A DNA stretch of 7,094 nucleotides. It comes from Candidatus Aenigmatarchaeota archaeon. GTDB lineage: Archaea > EX4484-52 > GLR71. A program made the position numbers and the translations under genes. Location of the stretch: the NCBI GenBank assembly GCA_023134675.1, contig JAGLUQ010000041.1:1-7094 (forward strand), read 5' to 3'. Of this stretch, positions 1 through 5,495 are shown one piece after another (position 1 is the stretch's first letter; every line of letters starts with the position of its first letter). The notes beneath the pieces were generated by a model. That model did no database searches. It worked only from the letters and a program-made list of their open reading frames with translations, and had not been told where the DNA came from.

Positions 1-357
1 TATAAATATCTTAGGCACGGAATGTGCCTTGAAACTGTTCCTGTACCCGACAACGCAGTCATGGTCTTTGAGCCCTTCCTCAATCTCAGGTATCTTCTCT
101 AAAGGATATGTCAGGTCAACATCAGTAAATATGACATCATCATCCGCATACGCAAAAGCAGTTCTCAGCGCCTCGCCCTTGCCAAGGCCGTGGTCAAATA
201 TTATCTCAACACCTATCTCCTTTGCAATCTCAGCAGTACCGTCTGTAGAATGCCCGTCAACAACAACAATCCTGTAATCCTTGATATCCCGTATCCTCTT
301 GATTGTCTCTCTGACAGACTCAGCCTCATCTTTTGTCGGAAGTATTATCGTAACCAT
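1..357 (-). CDS. GT2-family glycosyltransferase, DPM1-like (3' end beyond window)
   Basis: Partial gene; only the first 119 residues are visible, and the C-terminus lies beyond position 1. It reads as the GT-A nucleotide-sugar binding half of a family 2 glycosyltransferase. The start is MVTIILPTKDE. VVVDGHSTDGT (residues 31-41) is the usual D-G-x-S-x-D-G-T loop. GKGEALRTAF (59-68) matches the G-K-G-x-A-L-R element, and FTDVDLTYP (77-85) holds the metal-binding D-x-D (D79, D81). This set is typical of dolichyl-phosphate mannose/glucose synthase-like enzymes, which move a sugar from a nucleotide donor to a lipid phosphate at the inner membrane face. The ATG at 357 lies 5 nt after the stop of the upstream glycosyltransferase, so the two are probably co-transcribed. 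A GTG three codons upstream (366-364) is an alternative start that would overlap that stop. Donor and acceptor cannot be read from the sequence, and any C-terminal membrane segments are out of view. Confidence 0.88.
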   Translation of the reverse strand, partial: MVTIILPTKDEAESVRETIKRIRDIKDYRIVVVDGHSTDGTAEIAKEIGVEIIFDHGLGKGEALRTAFAYADDDVIFTDVDLTYPLEKIPEIEEGLKDHDCVVGYRNSFKAHSVPKIFI

Positions 358-362
358 ATGAC

Positions 363-1430
363 TCACTTGCTCTCAAATATAACATCCATAAAATTATCCA
401 CGCTTTTCTTCACATCATATCTTTTGGTGAATCCCTTATATCTTTTTGCAGCAGCAAGATCTTCAGAAATGTCAAGCCTGTCCTGGGATACAAAATCTGA
501 AATCTCCTTCTCTTTAAGATACCTTGCAAGATACTCCTGCTCAGTCTGGCCGGGAGTGGGGATATAAAGCGCTTTCTTCCGAAGCACATAAAGATCCATT
601 ATAGTGGAATAACCACTTCTGGAGACAACAATCTTTGCCCTGTTCATACAATTCTCACGCGTATCCTTGTCCATATAATCATATACCTGAGCATTTCCGC
701 GAGACACAGGTTCAGAGGAACCCGTCTTGCCCAGGCTCACAACAACATTGCCGTCAAGAGAATCCAGCTGCTCAAAAACCTTTTTCTCAAAATCAACTCT
801 TGCGTCTTCAGGTCCTGAAATAGAAATCATGCAGTCAATATCCTTTTTTACCTCAACTTTCCTGAAATCAGACAGGACACCGATATACTCAACTTTTTTC
901 CTTTCAGTGAACACAAGACCATGAGACAGGTCACCGGAAATACTATCCTTATCAAAATCAGGAACAATCAATTTATTATAATTCATAAAACACTTATTAA
1001 AGAACTCTGTAAAAATAATTGGCTTAAAGAGATAAGGACTCATGAGACGAAGCTGATGCGATATAAAAAAAGACGGCACCTTGGATGAATCAATACCATA
1101 ACGAGAGTCAGAAATCACAATATCAGGACTGTTCTTCAATTGATATTTCTTAAATCTTTTTTTCTCATCTAACAAAGACAATGCCAGTTCCGGAGTCTTA
1201 TGCACAAGATTGAACAACATTCGGGACTGTCCTGACGAGATAATATCCGGCTGTTCAGGAAAGCGAACATAACCAACACTGTCAGACATATTCTTCTTCA
1301 AAAACTCAAGAGGTCGCCCTGAACATATTATATCAACCTGATGCCCGTCTTTCACAAGCCGGCGTATCAAAGGCAGCGATCTTGTAGCATGCCCAAGCCC
1401 CCAGGAACAGAGCGCAAAAACGATTCTCAT
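363..1430 (-). CDS. MJ1255-family glycosyltransferase (MurG/GT28-like, GT-B fold)
   Basis: A complete 355-residue protein of the archaeal MJ1255 (TIGR00661-type) family, related to MurG-like GT-B glycosyltransferases. The N-terminal Rossmann half opens with MRIVFALCSWGLGHATRSLP, whose G-L-G-H-A-T-R loop (11-17) is the family's glycine-rich acceptor/phosphate loop. A mid-protein ISHQLRLMSPYLF (123-135) is also typical. In the donor-binding half, SGPED (205-209), SRSGYSTIMDL (270-280) and PTPGQTEQEY (291-300) correspond to the nucleotide-sugar site. There is no signal peptide or clear membrane helix, so it is probably cytosolic or membrane-peripheral. The natural substrate is not established for most members; a role in cell-surface glycan or glycolipid synthesis is inferred from the GT2 gene 5 nt downstream. 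The start ATG at 1430 follows a TATA-like box by about 27 nt, which suggests a very short or absent leader. Length and motifs look intact. Confidence 0.9.
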   Translation of the reverse strand: MRIVFALCSWGLGHATRSLPLIRRLVKDGHQVDIICSGRPLEFLKKNMSDSVGYVRFPEQPDIISSGQSRMLFNLVHKTPELALSLLDEKKRFKKYQLKNSPDIVISDSRYGIDSSKVPSFFISHQLRLMSPYLFKPIIFTEFFNKCFMNYNKLIVPDFDKDSISGDLSHGLVFTERKKVEYIGVLSDFRKVEVKKDIDCMISISGPEDARVDFEKKVFEQLDSLDGNVVVSLGKTGSSEPVSRGNAQVYDYMDKDTRENCMNRAKIVVSRSGYSTIMDLYVLRKKALYIPTPGQTEQEYLARYLKEKEISDFVSQDRLDISEDLAAAKRYKGFTKRYDVKKSVDNFMDVIFESK

Positions 1431-1451
1431 AAGACCCTATTTGTTTCACTC

Positions 1452-1466
1452 ATATATATTATTTAA
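1452..1466 (-). promoter_or_regulatory. TATA box for the glycosyltransferase pair
   Basis: On the minus strand this reads TTAAATAATATATAT. Its centre is about 27-28 nt before the ATG at 1430, where archaeal TATA boxes place the transcription start. That predicts a leaderless or nearly leaderless message. A weak GGGT close to the ATG could otherwise act as a ribosome site. The call rests on position and composition only. Confidence 0.4.
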
Positions 1467-1550
1467 TTGATCAAAAGAACAGAACATCTTCAGATAGAAA
1501 AACAATTAAAAACATATTTAACTCTTTCGCCCAAATTAAACAGAAGTCTA

Positions 1551-1562
1551 CATTTATTAAAG
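1551..1562 (+). promoter_or_regulatory. Possible TATA box for the triple thioredoxin-fold gene
   Basis: The sequence CATTTATTAAAG lies about 40 nt before the ATG at 1596. It would put transcription near 1580-1584, just ahead of the ribosome site. The whole 1431-1577 spacer is AT-rich, and a second candidate (ACATATTTA, 1510-1518) exists, so the choice is uncertain. Confidence 0.3.
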
Positions 1563-1582
1563 ATTAAAAAATAATATTTGAC

Positions 1583-1588
1583 AGGTGA
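1583..1588 (+). promoter_or_regulatory. Ribosome binding site AGGTGA that decides the start
   Basis: AGGTGA is complementary to the anti-Shine-Dalgarno sequence at the 3' end of archaeal 16S rRNA and lies 7 nt before the ATG at 1596. It sits inside the stretch that would be coding if the in-frame TTG at 1578 were used, so it favours the ATG and removes six residues from the longest possible reading frame. Confidence 0.75.
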
Positions 1589-1595
1589 AAGCAAG

Positions 1596-3491
1596 ATGGT
1601 TAAGAAAAATACGAAATCTGCAGCAAAAGGCAGACAAACCGGTACAAAAGAGAAAAGAAGTACCGGAAAGAACAAGACAGCAGCATCAAAGGCACCTGCC
1701 CAAACACAGGCAAAAAAGCCAAGCACAGAGCAGATAAATCCCTGGATTATATCAACAGGAGTTCTTGCAATCCTTCTGATAGCATCTGTCTTCACAGGCG
1801 GATTTGACCTGAACAAAAATGATGATTACGCAAAGACGATAGGCCTCATAGACACAATGATTGATTCTTCCATAACGGCAGAGGCAAAATCTTCTCTCGA
1901 GACAGCGAAAAGCTCAGTCGAGACTGCCCTTACCGCAGAAGCGACAGCAGTGCCTGAAAAAAAAACAGGAACCAGCGACAATTTAGAAAAGCCGGTCACA
2001 CTTGACATGTATATAATGAGCCAGTGCCCTTACGGAGTACAGGCAGAAGACGGCGCAATACCTGCAGTGAAAAAACTGATAGATTCAGTTGATTACAACA
2101 TATATTTTATAGCAAACGACAACGGTGACGGCACATTCTCAAGCCTGCACGGCCAGCCGGAAGTTGACGAAAACATGAGACAGATATGTATAATGGAAAA
2201 ATATCCGGAACAATTTCTTGACTACCTTACATGCCTGAACAAGGATTACAGGAACGCAGGAACTGCATGGAAAAGCTGTGCAGAAAGCAACAGCATAGAC
2301 ACCACAGAAATAGAGACATGCCAGACCGGAGATGAAGGAAAAGCCCTTTTCTCAGAAAGCATAGCGCAGGCAAAAAGTGTGGGCGCCTCCGGTTCACCGA
2401 CAATCTACTTAAACGGCGAACTTTACCAAAGCGGACGAGATGCCCTGTCTTTCACAAGAGCCATATGCCAGCTAGCACCTGAAGAAGCTGAATGCGCAAC
2501 AATACCTGCATGCACATCAGATGCAGACTGCACAAAGACAGGCTTCATAGGCAAATGCCTTGAACCAAACACAGAGAATGCTGAATGCGAATACACGCAG
2601 CCACCTACAGTCAACATAAAGGTACTCAATGATGAGACATGCGCAGGATGCGACACTACAGCTTTTGACAGCATAAATGAGCAGCTCTTCATAAACACAG
2701 AAACCACAGTAGTTGATATATCAAGTGATGAAGGAAAAGCCCTTCTTGAAGAGCTAAAGCCTCAGCAGGTGCCGACATACATTTTTGACGAGACTCTTCT
2801 GGAATCATCAGAATACGCAAGGCTTGAGCAGTTCTTCACAAAGACAGGAGAACACTATATACTCAGCCCGTCAATAGTCGGTCAGTACATAGAAAGCCCA
2901 AAGATGATAGGAAGAGAAAAGATTGAAGGCAAGCTTGACCTTTTCGCAATGAGTGAATGCCCATACGGCGTCATGGCAGAGAACAACATGGAAGAAGTTC
3001 TTAACACATTCGGTGACAACATAGACTTCTCCATACACTTCATAGCCTCAGACAACGGTGACGGCACATTCTCAAGCCTGCACGGCCAGAAGGAAGTGGA
3101 TGAAAACATAAGGCAGGTATGCGTGATGGAACACAACAACGCAGAATTCTTCAGCTACCTGATGTGCCAAAACGCAAACTACAATGCAGGAACAGATCTT
3201 GACACCACATGGGAAGCATGCGCAGAAGACAACAGCATAGACACAGCAACGATACAGGCATGCTACACAGGTGACGAAGGAGCAGAGCTGCTGAGAGCTA
3301 ACATAGAACTCACAAACGAGCTTGGCATCGGAAGTTCCCCGACTTTCCTCATAAACAACCAGATCCAGTTTGGAGGCGCCCTTCCGGCAGACGAGATAAA
3401 GACAAAGTTCTGCGCAGAGAACCCGGACACTGAAGGCTGCGACGCAACTCTTTCAACAGAAAGCGACATCTCAACAAGCGGAAGCTGCTGA
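1596..3491 (+). CDS. Membrane-anchored triple thioredoxin-fold protein (GILT-like / CxxC thioredoxin-like / GILT-like)
   Basis: A 631-residue protein, probably an extracytoplasmic thiol-disulfide oxidoreductase. Residues 1-48 are a Lys/Arg-rich tail, and about 49-67 (WIISTGVLAILLIASVF core) is a membrane helix; the positive-inside rule puts the rest outside the cell. A low-complexity Ser/Thr/Ala linker follows. Domain 1 (about 135-291) has CPYG at C144, SPT cis-proline P268, and HG-x2-E-x3-N-x4-C (H185 to C198), which matches the spacing of the GILT signature. A cysteine-rich linker (291-331) follows. Domain 2 (about 337-415) has CAGC (C349, C352) and cis-proline P393. Domain 3 (about 445-606) repeats domain 1, with CPYG at C455, H497 to C509 and P582. 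Four further cysteines match one-to-one between domains 1 and 3 (198/509, 213/524, 228/542, 242/556). The protein ends in a lone Cys. The start is set by AGGTGA. The thioredoxin folds are clear; assignment to the GILT branch is inferred from the signature and conserved cysteine spacing. The redox partner is unknown. Confidence 0.85.
   Translation: MVKKNTKSAAKGRQTGTKEKRSTGKNKTAASKAPAQTQAKKPSTEQINPWIISTGVLAILLIASVFTGGFDLNKNDDYAKTIGLIDTMIDSSITAEAKSSLETAKSSVETALTAEATAVPEKKTGTSDNLEKPVTLDMYIMSQCPYGVQAEDGAIPAVKKLIDSVDYNIYFIANDNGDGTFSSLHGQPEVDENMRQICIMEKYPEQFLDYLTCLNKDYRNAGTAWKSCAESNSIDTTEIETCQTGDEGKALFSESIAQAKSVGASGSPTIYLNGELYQSGRDALSFTRAICQLAPEEAECATIPACTSDADCTKTGFIGKCLEPNTENAECEYTQPPTVNIKVLNDETCAGCDTTAFDSINEQLFINTETTVVDISSDEGKALLEELKPQQVPTYIFDETLLESSEYARLEQFFTKTGEHYILSPSIVGQYIESPKMIGREKIEGKLDLFAMSECPYGVMAENNMEEVLNTFGDNIDFSIHFIASDNGDGTFSSLHGQKEVDENIRQVCVMEHNNAEFFSYLMCQNANYNAGTDLDTTWEACAEDNSIDTATIQACYTGDEGAELLRANIELTNELGIGSSPTFLINNQIQFGGALPADEIKTKFCAENPDTEGCDATLSTESDISTSGSC
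2118..2156 (+). repeat. 39-bp perfect direct repeat, copy 1 (in GILT-like domain 1)
   Basis: It encodes DNGDGTFSSLHGQ, and all 13 codons are identical to copy 2 at 3051-3089. Flanking sequence differs at many positions: the upstream codons GCA AAC versus GCC TCA, and several silent and replacement changes downstream. It is part of the internal duplication that made the two GILT-like domains. Confidence 0.95.
3051..3089 (+). repeat. 39-bp perfect direct repeat, copy 2 (in GILT-like domain 3)
   Basis: Identical over 39 bases to 2118-2156, in the same reading frame and at the equivalent place in the second GILT-like domain. It spans the HG of the GILT signature. A second, shorter match (15 bases, 2288-2302 and 3230-3244, encoding NSIDT) lies further along both domains. 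Confidence 0.95.
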
Positions 3492-3499
3492 TAAAAAAT

Positions 3500-3536
3500 G
3501 GGCGCAAAAGCCCTCTATTTTCTTTTTTCTTTTCTT
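3500..3536 (+). terminator. Hairpin plus T-rich tract after the triple thioredoxin-fold gene
   Basis: GGGC (3500-3503) and GCCC (3510-3513) form a 4-bp stem with a 6-nt loop. A pyrimidine tract of mostly T runs to 3536. It begins 9 nt after the TGA. The short stem with a long T-run fits archaeal termination, where the T-tract does most of the work. It also separates this gene from the convergent desulfurase gene. Confidence 0.65.
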
Positions 3537-3588
3537 ATAATTCTTTAGAAGACACCTTTTCCAAAAAAACATCTGATAGCCATACCAC

Positions 3589-3607
3589 AAAAAAAAGAAT
3601 CAAAAAA
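3589..3607 (-). terminator. T-tract terminator of the cysteine desulfurase gene
   Basis: On the minus strand, two T runs (six T at 3607-3602 and eight T at 3596-3589) begin a few nucleotides after the TGA at 3614-3612. No stable stem is evident. T-runs alone can terminate archaeal RNA polymerase. Confidence 0.5.
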
Positions 3608-3611
3608 CCAA

Positions 3612-4829
3612 TCATTTCCTGAAAAAATCGACAGCTTTCTTCAAAGACTCAACAAAAACCCGAACCTCGTCTTCAGTATTATAGATATATACAGATGCTC
3701 TTACAGACCCATCTTTTAATCCACGGGAATTAAACCACGAATGCGCGCAGTGAGCACCGGACCGCATCATGACAGATGAAGACTGGTCAAGAAGCATCAC
3801 AATATCATGAGGGCTGACACCGTCAACAGTAAAAGACATAACTCCTGACCTTTCAGAAGGATCCAAAGGCCCTATAATCTTCAAGCCTTCAATACTCTTA
3901 ACACCTTCAGTCATCAGCCTATTAAGCTTGAACTCATGCCTTGCAATATCCTCAAGACCGACAGACCTGATATAATCAAGAGCAGCAGAAAAGCCTATAG
4001 CCCCCGCATAATCCTGAAGCCCTGCCTCAAACCTCTCAGGCAATCCCGCAAGCTTATAGCCTGAATAAGTAGTATCTACAACAGTGTCGCCGCCTGCATT
4101 ATAAATATCAAGCTTCTCAAGAATCTCAGACTTCCCGTAAAGCATGCCGATTCCAGAAGGACCGAGCATCTTGTGCCCTGAACACGCGAAAAGATCCACA
4201 TCAAGCTTTTTGAGATCCACTTTCTTATGAGGAGCACTCTGCGCCCCGTCAAGCATGACAAGAGCGCCATGATCATGAGCAATCTTAATAATCTTTTCAG
4301 CAGGGATCGTATATCCGTCAAGATTGGATGTATGGACCATAGACACAAGCTTCACATTCCTGTCCATCATCTTCTCAAAATTATCCATATTGAAACTATT
4401 GTCAGGATTAGACCCGACAACCTTGTGTGAAACGCCCGATCTTTCAGAAAGCATTAGCCATGGCATCAGGTTGGAATTATGCTCCCTGTCTGTCGTAAGC
4501 ACAATATCTCCTTTCTTTAGCCCAAGCCCGCGCGATACAAGATTTATAGCCTCAGTCGTATTTCTTGTAAATATTATCTCCTCAGACTGTCCCGCATTGA
4601 AAAATCTCCTGACATTGTCGCGCGCACGCGAATAATTTTCAGTCACAGCCCTCGCAATCCTGTGAAGGCTTCTGCCTGCGCAGCCCGGATACTCAACATA
4701 ATACTCATTTATCTTGTCTATGACCTGCTGAGGCCTAAGTGTCATGCAGGCATTGTCAAAATATATCGGCGGCTTTTCAGAATTAAGTATAGGAAAGTCA
4801 GCCCTTATCCTGTCAACTTTAAGCGCCAT
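3612..4829 (-). CDS. SufS-like cysteine desulfurase (class V aminotransferase fold)
   Basis: A 405-residue PLP enzyme that should take sulfur from L-cysteine, leaving alanine and a protein-bound persulfide for Fe-S cluster or tRNA sulfur chemistry. Visible residues are H117 in DREHNSNLMPW (stacks on PLP), D194 and Q197 in MLDGAQS, the Schiff-base lysine K220 in CSGHK, and the persulfide cysteine C361 in RSGAHCAHSWF with R356. The length fits SufS-type (group II) enzymes. The N-terminal motif is YFDNACMTLRP where ordinary SufS has a DNAATT-like sequence, and it is followed by PGCAGRSLHR (48-57); this marks a divergent branch. No sufB/C/D or iscU gene is visible beside it, so the sulfur acceptor is unknown. 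I chose the ATG at 4829; an in-frame GTG at 4838 would add three residues. A TATA box about 42 nt upstream suggests its own promoter with a short leader. A relative acting on another substrate, such as selenocysteine, cannot be excluded. Confidence 0.88.
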   Translation of the reverse strand: MALKVDRIRADFPILNSEKPPIYFDNACMTLRPQQVIDKINEYYVEYPGCAGRSLHRIARAVTENYSRARDNVRRFFNAGQSEEIIFTRNTTEAINLVSRGLGLKKGDIVLTTDREHNSNLMPWLMLSERSGVSHKVVGSNPDNSFNMDNFEKMMDRNVKLVSMVHTSNLDGYTIPAEKIIKIAHDHGALVMLDGAQSAPHKKVDLKKLDVDLFACSGHKMLGPSGIGMLYGKSEILEKLDIYNAGGDTVVDTTYSGYKLAGLPERFEAGLQDYAGAIGFSAALDYIRSVGLEDIARHEFKLNRLMTEGVKSIEGLKIIGPLDPSERSGVMSFTVDGVSPHDIVMLLDQSSSVMMRSGAHCAHSWFNSRGLKDGSVRASVYIYNTEDEVRVFVESLKKAVDFFRK

Positions 4830-4865
4830 AGATACCACACAATATTACAATGAATAACACTGTTA

Positions 4866-4877
4866 TACTTATAAGCG
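4866..4877 (-). promoter_or_regulatory. TATA box for the cysteine desulfurase gene
   Basis: The minus strand reads CTTATAAGTATA; the CTTATAAG core (4868-4875) is a perfect palindrome. It is about 42 nt before the ATG at 4829, so transcription should start near 4845 with a leader of roughly 15 nt. Only a weak GGT lies just before the start codon. Confidence 0.5.
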
Positions 4878-4912
4878 TTTTGACTGCCGCAAAACCTTTT
4901 GCATCCACAAAC

Positions 4913-4924
4913 AGATATATAAAA
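4913..4924 (+). promoter_or_regulatory. TATA box for the tRNA-Cys gene
   Basis: AGATATATAAAA is centred about 34 nt before the first tRNA base (4953). It predicts a start only a few bases upstream of the mature 5' end, as is usual for archaeal tRNA genes. It lies in the shared spacer with the divergent desulfurase promoter. Confidence 0.55.
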
Positions 4925-4952
4925 TTAACCTTGCAATTTCTATTGTTCTTGC

Positions 4953-5026
4953 GCGGAGGTCGCCTAGTCCGGCATGGCGACAGACTGCAGATCTGTTTAT
5001 CGCGTGTTCGAATCACGCTCTCCGCT
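4953..5026 (+). tRNA. tRNA-Cys (anticodon GCA)
   Basis: A full cloverleaf can be drawn. The acceptor GCGGAGG (4953-4959) pairs with TCTCCGC (5019-5025), with a G-T closing pair. The D stem is GCC/GGC (4962-4964 and 4976-4978). The anticodon stem is ACAGA/TCTGT (4980-4984 and 4992-4996) around the loop CTGCAGA, giving anticodon GCA at 4987-4989. A 5-nt variable loop follows, then the T stem GCGTG/CACGC with loop TTCGAAT. The discriminator base is T at 5026, the identity base expected for tRNA-Cys. CCA is not encoded, and there is no intron. It is followed at once by a T-run. It is charged either directly by CysRS or through the archaeal SepRS/SepCysS route; the window does not show which. Confidence 0.96.
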
Positions 5027-5028
5027 TA

Positions 5029-5035
5029 TTTTTTT
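5029..5035 (+). terminator. T-run terminating tRNA-Cys
   Basis: Seven T in a row, 3 nt after the discriminator base. This is the usual end of a single archaeal tRNA transcript. Confidence 0.6.
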
Positions 5036-5181
5036 CTATTATCAGATAAAATATAGTATTTTTCTGAAGACAAGATATCAAGAAACAACATAAAAACTAA
5101 CTTAGACCCTTAGAACAAGCATTAAACAAAGCCAAAGCTAGATAAGACCAAAACAGATTAAAAGAAAATCAGAATTATTCT

Positions 5182-5313
5182 TTACTCTATGTTGCTTACC
5201 TGGCCTTCGCGGAACTTTATAATTTTGTTTATTCTTTCAACTTCTCTAAAGTTCCCCATGCCTAACATTTCTCTTTTCATTGCCATTAGTTGTTCTAGAC
5301 TGATATGTATCAC
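5182..5313 (-). CDS. Possible 43-residue small protein, or remnant of a longer one
   Basis: From GTG (5313) to TAA (5182) this reads a charged, Met-rich, probably helical peptide. It includes SLEQLMAMKREMLGMGNFRE (residues 5-24) and ends KFREGQVSNIE. The amphipathic pattern looks protein-like. The same frame stays open upstream to a TAA at 5367-5365 and continues to look protein-like there (HLRTAFAAFKKTHT), but it has no ATG, GTG or TTG before the GTG. No ribosome site precedes the GTG. An ATG at codon 10 is an alternative start, giving 34 residues. A TATA-like box lies about 110 nt upstream. It may be a real small gene, a gene broken at its 5' end, or chance. I do not recognise the family. 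Confidence 0.3.
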   Translation of the reverse strand: MIHISLEQLMAMKREMLGMGNFREVERINKIIKFREGQVSNIE

Positions 5314-5330
5314 CGTATGTGTTTTTTTAA

Positions 5331-5350
5331 AAGCGGCAAATGCCGTTCTT
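5331..5350. other. GC-rich hairpin in the AT-rich stretch
   Basis: CGGC and GCCG flank a 4-nt AAAT loop, and G-T and A-T pairs extend the stem. The stem stands out in a region that is otherwise very AT-rich. On the minus strand it is followed by CTTTT, and on the plus strand by TTCTT and further T-runs, so it could act as a terminator or attenuator in either direction. It lies between the TATA-like box near 5426 and the small ORF. Confidence 0.4.
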
Positions 5351-5420
5351 AAATGTTTTTCTTTTTATGCAAAAGAAAATCTGCCCAAATGAGCGAATAA
5401 AGATATATAGGATATCACAA

Positions 5421-5432
5421 CTATATAAAGGT
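5421..5432 (-). promoter_or_regulatory. TATA-like box upstream of the small ORF
   Basis: The minus strand reads ACCTTTATATAG, a good match to an archaeal TATA box with its upstream B-recognition flank. It predicts transcription from near 5400, reading leftward through the hairpin and the possible small ORF. There is no independent support. Confidence 0.35.
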
Positions 5433-5495
5433 TTCGCCAAATCAGATTTTTCAGTATATATTGTTTTTGGTTTTATGGAAAAATGCATATATCTA

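Larger units (their letters stand above)
5036..5495. other. AT-rich stretch between tRNA-Cys and the orphan gene
   Basis: It contains no confident gene. It holds a possible short minus-strand ORF (5182-5313), a 12-bp palindrome TGATATGTATCA (5301-5312), a GC-rich hairpin (5331-5350), and paired TATA-like elements TATATAG (5404-5410) and CTATATA (5421-5427). Between 5036 and 5181 I see only low-complexity AT-rich sequence. Counts on sampled lines give about 27% G+C, against about 47% in a sampled line of the desulfurase gene. No copy of the tRNA 3' end was found here, so there is no sign of tRNA-targeted integration. Confidence 0.6.

Noticed and set aside
1578..1595. TTG start adding six residues to the triple thioredoxin-fold protein
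   Set aside because: AGGTGA at 1583-1588 lies inside this stretch at correct spacing from the ATG at 1596, so the six codons are leader.
1490..1816. Minus-strand 108-codon ORF rich in Phe and Val
   Set aside because: It is antisense to the Lys-rich tail and membrane helix of the plus-strand gene. Its hydrophobic look is a reflection of Lys codons read in reverse.
4076..4348. Minus-strand 90-codon ORF
   Set aside because: It overlaps the desulfurase gene in another frame of the same strand, and the desulfurase frame carries all the catalytic motifs there.
5009..5026. tRNA-Cys 3' end as an attachment site for an integrated element
   Set aside because: I found no second copy of the tRNA 3' sequence in the window and no integrase gene.
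5301..5312. Palindrome TGATATGTATCA as a regulator operator
   Set aside because: It is a single copy with a short arm of five bases, in AT-rich DNA where such palindromes arise by chance, and no regulator is recognised. It is mentioned only as context.
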